A DNA stretch of 38,560 nucleotides from Prevotella heparinolytica. Its GTDB lineage: Bacteria; Bacteroidota; Bacteroidia; Bacteroidales; Bacteroidaceae. The DNA lies in NCBI RefSeq assembly GCF_004342845.1, contig NZ_SLXB01000029.1:1-38560 (forward strand), written 5' to 3'. Positions 33,340 through 38,560 of the stretch are shown here, one piece after another. Both the position numbers and the translations under genes were made by a program. The notes beneath the pieces were generated by a model that searched no databases, had not been told where the DNA came from, and was given only the letters and a program-made list of their open reading frames with translations. Positions within the stretch are counted from its first letter, which is position 1. Every line of letters begins with the position of its first letter.

Positions 33340-33347
33340 CAAAGTTA
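33340..33347 (-). promoter_or_regulatory. -7 box for ATP-grasp-like gene
   Basis: TAACTTTG on the minus strand matches TAnnTTTG; no TTTG is seen at -33. Leader to the ATG at 33297 would be about 36 nt. Confidence 0.5.
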
Positions 33348-33369
33348 TATAATATTTTGTCATCTCCAC

Positions 33370-33400
33370 TTTGCAATTTCACAAAAAAGGAATATCTTTG
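33370..33400 (+). promoter_or_regulatory. Promoter of AAA ATPase gene
   Basis: TTTG (33370-33373), 19 nt, then TATCTTTG (33393-33400): both sigma-ABfr elements match. Transcription would begin near 33407, 19 nt before the ATG. Confidence 0.8.
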
Positions 33401-33425
33401 TCGCCTGATAAACCGAATTTAAAGC

Positions 33426-34604
33426 ATGGAAGCATTTTACCGTACACACGCTTATCTTGTAGAGCACACCAATGCTCCCGTACGCCGCGACCTCATGGAC
33501 GAGATTGACTGGAACGACCGCCTTATCGGCATCAAGGGGACAAGAGGGGTAGGTAAAACCACATTCCTCCTCCAGTATGCCAAAGAAAAGTTCGGCACGG
33601 ACCGTTCCTGCCTCTTCATCAACATGAACAACTTCTACTTCTCCGGACACAGTATTGTAGAATTTGCCGCCGAGTTTCAGCGTCGTGGAGGAAAAGTGCT
33701 GCTGATAGACCAAGTATTCAAGTATCCCGACTGGAGTCAGGAACTGCGCATGTGCTATGACCGCTTCCCTAATCTGAAGATTGTATTCACCGGCTCGTCC
33801 GTGATGCGGCTGAAAGAAGAAAACCTGGAGTTGCGCGATATTGTCAAAAGCTACAACCTCCGCGGATTTTCATTCCGGGAGTACTTGAACCTGCAAACAG
33901 GCATGAAATTCCGGGCTTATACTTTGGAAGAGATTCTGAGTAACCATGAACAGATAGCCAAAGGCATTCTTTCCAAAGTACACCCGCTGGACTATCTTCA
34001 GGACTATATGCACCACGGGTTCTACCCTTTCTTTCTCGAAAAACGAAACTTCTCGGAGAATCTGCTTAAAACCATGAACATGATGGTGGAGGTAGATATC
34101 TTGCTGATTAAACAAATAGAGCTGAAATATCTTTCAAAGATAAAGAAACTGCTATACTTGCTGGCGGTGGAAGGGCCGAAAGCGCCGAATGTCAGCCAAC
34201 TGGCAAACGACATACAGACCTCACGTGCCACAGTGATGAACTACATCAAATACCTGGCAGATGCACGTCTCATCAATATGCTGTATCCCAAAGGAGAAGA
34301 ATTCCCCAAGAAGCCTTCTAAGATAATGATGCACAATTCAAATCTGATGTATTCCATCTACCCCGTCAAGGTAGAAGAACAAGACGTACTGGATACATTC
34401 TTTGCAAACGCAATGTGGAAAGACCACAAGGTAAACAAAGGAGACAAGAATATGTCATTCATGGTAGATGAAGTGATGCCCTTTAAGATTTGTCTGGAAG
34501 GAATGAAAATAAAAAACAATCCGGGCATAACGTACGTACTGCATAAAGCTGAAATAGGCCGGGGCAACCAAATACCCCTCTGGCTGTTCGGCTTCTTATA
34601 TTAA
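33426..34604 (+). CDS. AAA-type ATPase with DUF4143-like layout
   Basis: A 392-residue cytoplasmic ATPase of the AAA_14 kind. Walker A is GTRGVGKTT (residues 38-46). Walker B is VLLIDQV (91-97), with Gln96 where most relatives have the catalytic Glu. Sensor-like IVFTGSSVM (119-127) follows. A winged-helix region (PNVSQLANDIQTSRATVMNYIKYLADARLI) lies near residues 253-285, and the C-terminus (FMVDEVMPFKICLEGM) resembles the nuclease-like end of this family without clear catalytic residues. Relatives are widespread in Bacteroides and of unknown function. The gene has its own promoter. The stop lies 30 nt before nifJ, with no terminator visible between, so some read-through into nifJ is possible. 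Confidence 0.85.
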   Translation: MEAFYRTHAYLVEHTNAPVRRDLMDEIDWNDRLIGIKGTRGVGKTTFLLQYAKEKFGTDRSCLFINMNNFYFSGHSIVEFAAEFQRRGGKVLLIDQVFKYPDWSQELRMCYDRFPNLKIVFTGSSVMRLKEENLELRDIVKSYNLRGFSFREYLNLQTGMKFRAYTLEEILSNHEQIAKGILSKVHPLDYLQDYMHHGFYPFFLEKRNFSENLLKTMNMMVEVDILLIKQIELKYLSKIKKLLYLLAVEGPKAPNVSQLANDIQTSRATVMNYIKYLADARLINMLYPKGEEFPKKPSKIMMHNSNLMYSIYPVKVEEQDVLDTFFANAMWKDHKVNKGDKNMSFMVDEVMPFKICLEGMKIKNNPGITYVLHKAEIGRGNQIPLWLFGFLY

Positions 34605-34634
34605 TAGATTTTTTCACTTAATAAATAATTAGTT

Positions 34635-37600
34635 ATGACTAAACAAAAGAAATTCATTACTTGTGATGGTAATCAGGCTGCTGCGCATATCTCGTATATG
34701 TTTTCCGAAGTAGCTGCCATCTACCCCATCACTCCCTCTTCTACGATGGCTGAATATGTAGACGAATGGGCTGCCGCAGGTCGTAAGAACATCTTCGGCG
34801 AAACTGTATTGGTGCAGGAAATGCAGTCGGAAGGCGGTGCGGCAGGTGCCGTTCACGGTTCTTTGCAGGCCGGTGCGCTCACCACCACGTACACCGCTTC
34901 TCAGGGTTTGTTGTTGATGATCCCGAATATGTACAAGATAGCCGGTGAATTCCTGCCTTGCGTATTCCACGTATCGGCACGTACTTTGGCAAGCCATGCG
35001 CTGTGTATCTTCGGCGACCACCAAGACGTCATGTCTGCCCGTCAGACCGGCTTCGCAATGTTGGCAGAAGGTTCCGTACAGGAAGTAATGGACTTGGCCG
35101 GTGTGGCCCACCTCTCCACTTTGAAGAGCCGCGTGCCGTTCGTTAACTTCTTCGACGGTTTCCGCACTTCACACGAAATCCAGAAAATCGAGATGCTGGA
35201 GAACGAAGACCTCGCTCCGCTCATCGACCAAGAAGCTTTGGCCGAATTCCGCGCACGTGCATTGAACCCGATGAATCCGGTAGCCCGTGGTATGGCGGAA
35301 AATCCCGACCACTTCTTCCAGCACCGCGAATCTTGCAACAACTACTACACAGCAGTTCCTGCAATCGTAGAAGAATACATGAACGAGATTTCCAAGATTA
35401 CCGGCCGCAAATACGGTCTGTTCGATTATTACGGTGCAGAAGATGCAGAACGCGTCATCATCGCTATGGGCTCTGTAACGGAAGCCGCACGCGAAGCCAT
35501 CGACCACCTCAGGGCCAATGGCGAGAAGGTCGGTCTGGTTGCCGTCCATCTGTATCGTCCGTTCTCGGCCAAGCACTTCCTTGCAGCGGTTCCCAAAACA
35601 GCCAAGAAGATTGCCGTACTGGATCGTACCAAAGAACCGGGCGCCAATGGCGAACCGTTGTACCTCGACGTAAAAGACTGCTTCTATGGCATGGAGAATG
35701 CGCCGGTCATCGTAGGCGGCCGCTACGGTCTGGGGTCTAAGGACACCACTCCCGCCCAAATCATCGCCGTTTACAAGAATCTGGCCATGCCGATGCCGAA
35801 GAACCACTTCACTATCGGCATCGTAGACGACGTGACATTCACTTCTCTGCCTCAGGAAGAAGAAATCGCATTGGGTGGCGAAGGCATGTTCGAAGCCAAA
35901 TTCTACGGTTTGGGTGCTGACGGTACGGTAGGTGCCAACAAGAACTCCGTGAAGATTATCGGCGACAACACCGACAAACACTGTCAGGCTTACTTCTCAT
36001 ACGACTCTAAGAAATCGGGCGGTTTCACTTGCTCTCACCTGCGCTTCGGCGATACTCCGATCCGTTCTACCTATTTGGTAAATACGCCGAACTTCGTTGC
36101 TTGCCATGTTCAGGCCTACCTGCACATGTATGACGTGACACGCGGCTTGCGCAAGAACGGCTCATTCCTGCTGAATACCATCTGGGAAGGCGAAGAGCTG
36201 GCAAAGAATCTTTCAAATAAGGTGAAGAAGTATTTTGCCCAGAACAATATCACCGTTTACTATATCAACGCTACGCAAATTGCACAGGAAATCGGTTTGG
36301 GCAACCGCACCAATACCATCCTCCAGTCCGCATTCTTCCGCATCACGGGTGTAATCCCTGTCGACTTGGCCGTTGAACAAATGAAAAAGTTCATCGTGAA
36401 GTCTTACGGCAAGAAAGGTGAAGACGTGGTGAACAAGAACTATGCAGCCGTTGACCGCGGCGGCGAGTACAAGCAACTGGCCGTCGACCCGGCTTGGGCC
36501 AACCTGCCTGACGACGCTAAAGTGGAGAATAACGACCCGGCATTCATCAACGAAGTGGTTCGCCCCATCAACGCGCAAGACGGCGACCTGTTGCCGGTAT
36601 CTGCATTCAAAGGCATCGAAGATGGTACTTGGTATCAAGGAACCGCCAAATTCGAGAAACGCGGTGTAGCAGCTTTCGTTCCCGAATGGAATCCGGAAAA
36701 CTGTATCCAGTGTAACAAGTGTGCATACGTTTGTCCTCATGCTTCTATCCGTCCGTTCGTGCTCGACGAGGAAGAGCAGAAGGGTGCAAACTTCACTCAA
36801 CTGAAGGCCGTAGGAAAGGTATTCGACGGCATGACGTTCCGCATTCAGGTCGATGTGCTCGACTGTCTGGGTTGCGGCAACTGTGCCGATGTTTGTCCGG
36901 GCAACCCGAAGAAGGGTGGCAAAGCTCTGACAATGAAGCATCTTGAAAGTCAATTGTCAGAAGCAGACAACTGGACTTACTGCGCCGAAAACGTGAAGAG
37001 CAAGCAACACCTTGTCGACATCAAGGCCAACGTGAAGAACTCGCAGTTTGCCACTCCGTTGTTCGAGTTCTCCGGTGCTTGTGCCGGTTGCGGTGAGACT
37101 CCGTACGTCAAACTGATCACCCAGTTGTTCGGCGACCGCGAAATGGTGGCCAACGCTACCGGATGTTCTTCCATCTACTCCGGCTCAGTGCCTTCTACTC
37201 CTTATACGAAGAACGAACAAGGACACGGTCCTGCATGGGCTAACTCTTTGTTCGAAGACTTCTGCGAGTTCGGTCTGGGTATGGAGCTTGCCAACGAGAA
37301 GATGCGTGCACGTATCGTGAAGCTGTTCAATCAAGCCATCGAAAACGAGCACACACCTACCAATGCTAAAGAATTGATGCAAGCATGGATCGACAATATG
37401 TTCGATGCCGATAAGACCAAGGAACTGGCTCCGCAGCTCGAACAAGTAATCGATGGCGGTATTGCCGCAGGTTGTCCCGTATGCAAGGAACTGAAAGGAT
37501 TGACGCAATACCTCGTAAAGCGCAGCCAGTGGATTATCGGTGGCGACGGTGCTTCATACGACATCGGTTACGGCGGTCTCGACCATGTTATCGCTTCGGG

Positions 37601-38195
37601 CAAGGATGTCAACATTCTGGTTCTGGATACTGAAGTTTACTCCAATACGGGTGGCCAGTCTTCCAAAGCTACTCCGGTAGGCGCTATCGCCAAGTTTGCA
37701 GCTTCCGGCAAACGCGTACGCAAGAAAGACCTCGGCTTGATGGCCACTACTTACGGCTACGTTTACGTTGCGCAGGTAGCTATGGGAGCCGACCAAGCTC
37801 AGACTTTGAAGGCTATCCGCGAGGCAGAAGCATATCCCGGCCCGTCGCTCATCATCGCATACGCTCCGTGTATCAACCACGGTCTGAAGGCAGGCATGGG
37901 TAAGAGTCAGGCCGAAGAAGAATTAGCCGTGAAGTGCGGTTACTGGCATCTGTGGCGCTACAACCCGTCTTTGGAAGCCGAAGGCAAGAATCCTTTCACG
38001 CTGGACAGCAAAGAGCCCGACTGGACAGGCTTCAAAGACTTCCTGAAAGGCGAAGTGCGCTATGCTTCGGTGATGAAACAATATCCGCAAGAAGCAGAAC
38101 AGTTGTTCCAGGCTGCCGAAGACAATGCAAGGTGGCGTTACAACAGCTACAAGCGTCTGTCTAAAGAGAACTGGGGCGCCGAAGTGGCCGAATAA
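34635..38195 (+). CDS. nifJ: Pyruvate:ferredoxin (flavodoxin) oxidoreductase
   Basis: A 1186-residue single-chain PFOR, which oxidises pyruvate with CoA to acetyl-CoA and CO2, reducing ferredoxin: a central step of anaerobic fermentation. The pyruvate-binding N-terminal domain has YPITPSSTMAEYVDEWAA and ASQGLLLMIPNMYK. Two 4Fe-4S clusters are in CIQCNKCAYVCP (about residue 690) and CLGCGNCADVCPG (about 744). The proximal cluster region is CAGCGETPY, with ATGCSSIYSGSVPSTPY. Thiamine diphosphate is bound through GGDGASYDIGYGG and LDTEVYSNTGGQSSKATP. Full length, no defects. Codons are strongly biased to frequent ones, as expected for a highly expressed gene. Followed by a good terminator. Confidence 0.98.
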   Translation: MTKQKKFITCDGNQAAAHISYMFSEVAAIYPITPSSTMAEYVDEWAAAGRKNIFGETVLVQEMQSEGGAAGAVHGSLQAGALTTTYTASQGLLLMIPNMYKIAGEFLPCVFHVSARTLASHALCIFGDHQDVMSARQTGFAMLAEGSVQEVMDLAGVAHLSTLKSRVPFVNFFDGFRTSHEIQKIEMLENEDLAPLIDQEALAEFRARALNPMNPVARGMAENPDHFFQHRESCNNYYTAVPAIVEEYMNEISKITGRKYGLFDYYGAEDAERVIIAMGSVTEAAREAIDHLRANGEKVGLVAVHLYRPFSAKHFLAAVPKTAKKIAVLDRTKEPGANGEPLYLDVKDCFYGMENAPVIVGGRYGLGSKDTTPAQIIAVYKNLAMPMPKNHFTIGIVDDVTFTSLPQEEEIALGGEGMFEAKFYGLGADGTVGANKNSVKIIGDNTDKHCQAYFSYDSKKSGGFTCSHLRFGDTPIRSTYLVNTPNFVACHVQAYLHMYDVTRGLRKNGSFLLNTIWEGEELAKNLSNKVKKYFAQNNITVYYINATQIAQEIGLGNRTNTILQSAFFRITGVIPVDLAVEQMKKFIVKSYGKKGEDVVNKNYAAVDRGGEYKQLAVDPAWANLPDDAKVENNDPAFINEVVRPINAQDGDLLPVSAFKGIEDGTWYQGTAKFEKRGVAAFVPEWNPENCIQCNKCAYVCPHASIRPFVLDEEEQKGANFTQLKAVGKVFDGMTFRIQVDVLDCLGCGNCADVCPGNPKKGGKALTMKHLESQLSEADNWTYCAENVKSKQHLVDIKANVKNSQFATPLFEFSGACAGCGETPYVKLITQLFGDREMVANATGCSSIYSGSVPSTPYTKNEQGHGPAWANSLFEDFCEFGLGMELANEKMRARIVKLFNQAIENEHTPTNAKELMQAWIDNMFDADKTKELAPQLEQVIDGGIAAGCPVCKELKGLTQYLVKRSQWIIGGDGASYDIGYGGLDHVIASGKDVNILVLDTEVYSNTGGQSSKATPVGAIAKFAASGKRVRKKDLGLMATTYGYVYVAQVAMGADQAQTLKAIREAEAYPGPSLIIAYAPCINHGLKAGMGKSQAEEELAVKCGYWHLWRYNPSLEAEGKNPFTLDSKEPDWTGFKDFLKGEVRYASVMKQYPQEAEQLFQAAEDNARWRYNSYKRLSKENWGAEVAE

Positions 38196-38223
38196 GTTTG
38201 ATTATCGAGATAAGATAAGACCG

Positions 38224-38271
38224 GTTGGGCGGGATGGCATGACGAGTGCTTCCCGCCCAACTTCTTTTCTT
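38224..38271 (+). terminator. nifJ terminator
   Basis: GTTGGGCGGGA (38224-38234) and TCCCGCCCAAC (38251-38261) form a perfect 11-bp stem with a 16-nt loop, followed by the T-rich TTCTTTTCTT. Confidence 0.88.
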
Positions 38272-38284
38272 CCTCCATAATCCC

Positions 38285-38292
38285 TACTTTTG
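38285..38292 (+). promoter_or_regulatory. -7 box for last ORF
   Basis: TACTTTTG matches TAnnTTTG and lies 32 nt before the ATG at 38325. The -33 position has no clear TTTG, but the site directly follows the nifJ terminator, as expected for a new transcript. Confidence 0.55.
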
Positions 38293-38324
38293 CCCTCTGA
38301 TCAACCAATTAAATCAATCAAGAG

Positions 38325-38560
38325 ATGTTCAGTATTCTATCTTATTTCAGGAGTGCGGACGGGCTTCAAAGAACCTGTTCCGCCGGCAAAAGGGAAAAGG
38401 GAAAAGAAGAGAAAGCGGAGAAAGAGCTGCAGGAGGAGAAAGCGGATGCGGTGAAAGAGCGGCAAGAGAAAGAAGCGAAGGAAGGAAAGGATGCGGGGAA
38501 AGTGCGGAAAGCGCGTACCGCCTCTCCCACGCTTTCAAGTTTCGTCCGGGTGGCGGCCCG
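38325..38560 (+). CDS. Highly charged protein, N-terminal part (runs off the window)
   Basis: An open frame of at least 78 codons runs to the window edge. After MFSILSYFRSADGLQRT comes a Lys/Glu-rich stretch with repeated EEKAEKE, EEKAD and EKEAKE words (about residues 22-63), likely a helix or coiled coil. Then follows TASPTLSSFVRVAAR. There is no signal peptide. I do not recognise the family. The upstream -7 box and the nifJ terminator before it support a real gene start; the low-complexity G+A-rich DNA is a reason for caution. The opposite-strand ORF here is probably its shadow. Confidence 0.45.
   Translation, partial: MFSILSYFRSADGLQRTCSAGKREKGKEEKAEKELQEEKADAVKERQEKEAKEGKDAGKVRKARTASPTLSSFVRVAA

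Noticed and set aside
38347..38538. 63-codon minus-strand ORF
   Set aside because: Pro/Leu/Ser-rich shadow of the G+A-rich plus-strand ORF.
1..38560. tRNA, rRNA, IS element or prophage
   Set aside because: No rRNA or tRNA-like stretches, transposase, integrase or phage structural genes were recognised on either strand.

Overview
The window is chromosomal DNA of a gut-type Bacteroidales bacterium, most likely a Bacteroides species. Evidence: several start sites are preceded by the Bacteroides sigma-ABfr promoter (TAnnTTTG, some with TTTG about 20 nt upstream); the gene families are typical of the group (TonB-dependent receptors without a carboxypeptidase-like domain, HmuY-type lipoprotein, DUF4924, DUF4373, hybrid two-component regulator ending in AraC, pyruvate:ferredoxin oxidoreductase); and signal sequences and lipoboxes are of Bacteroides type. 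The species cannot be fixed from the sequence alone. I see no rRNA, tRNA, CRISPR array, insertion sequence or prophage.

Layout. 1-394: intergenic, with hairpins and a 22-bp-period array of palindromic sites. 395-9525, all plus strand: an outer-membrane uptake locus with a first TonB-dependent receptor-like barrel, a leucine-rich-repeat lipoprotein, a small secreted calycin-like protein, a tiny lipoprotein-like ORF, two lipoproteins, a HmuR-like receptor, and a HmuY-like lipoprotein overlapping it by 4 nt. 9667-13390, minus strand: lysE - DUF4924 - rfbD - prfC in a tight run. 13391-13965: intergenic with a second 22-bp array. 13966-20879, plus strand: purL, then a short hybrid histidine kinase/AraC regulator coupled to two half-size ChrA chromate-transporter proteins. 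20892-23657, minus strand: a GHL10 glycoside hydrolase and a DUF4373 protein, separated by a degenerate 22-bp array. 24035-26830: uvrA. 26975-29137, minus strand: cstA-type transporter, a coupled small membrane protein, and a small beta-barrel. 29243-32111, plus strand: a second GHL10 hydrolase, another 22-bp array, and an acyltransferase-3 gene broken by one extra G. 32119-38195: a divergent pair (orphan ATP-grasp-like protein on minus, AAA ATPase on plus), then nifJ. The window ends inside a highly charged ORF.

How the genes work together. The 2.9-9.5 kb genes look like one surface system: lipoproteins that capture a ligand, probably haem or a related porphyrin given HmuY and HmuR, handing it to a TonB-dependent channel. 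The LRR and small lipoproteins are uncharacterised accessory parts. The kinase/regulator and ChrA pair form a second apparent unit. Most other genes are core metabolism (purL, nifJ, prfC, uvrA).

The most unusual non-coding signal is four intergenic arrays with the same 22-bp period (two helical turns) but different unit sequences. Two of them, 17 kb apart and in opposite orientation, share the same unit. A 22-bp period is not a codon multiple, so these are unlikely to be coding. I offer them as the best candidate for something undescribed.
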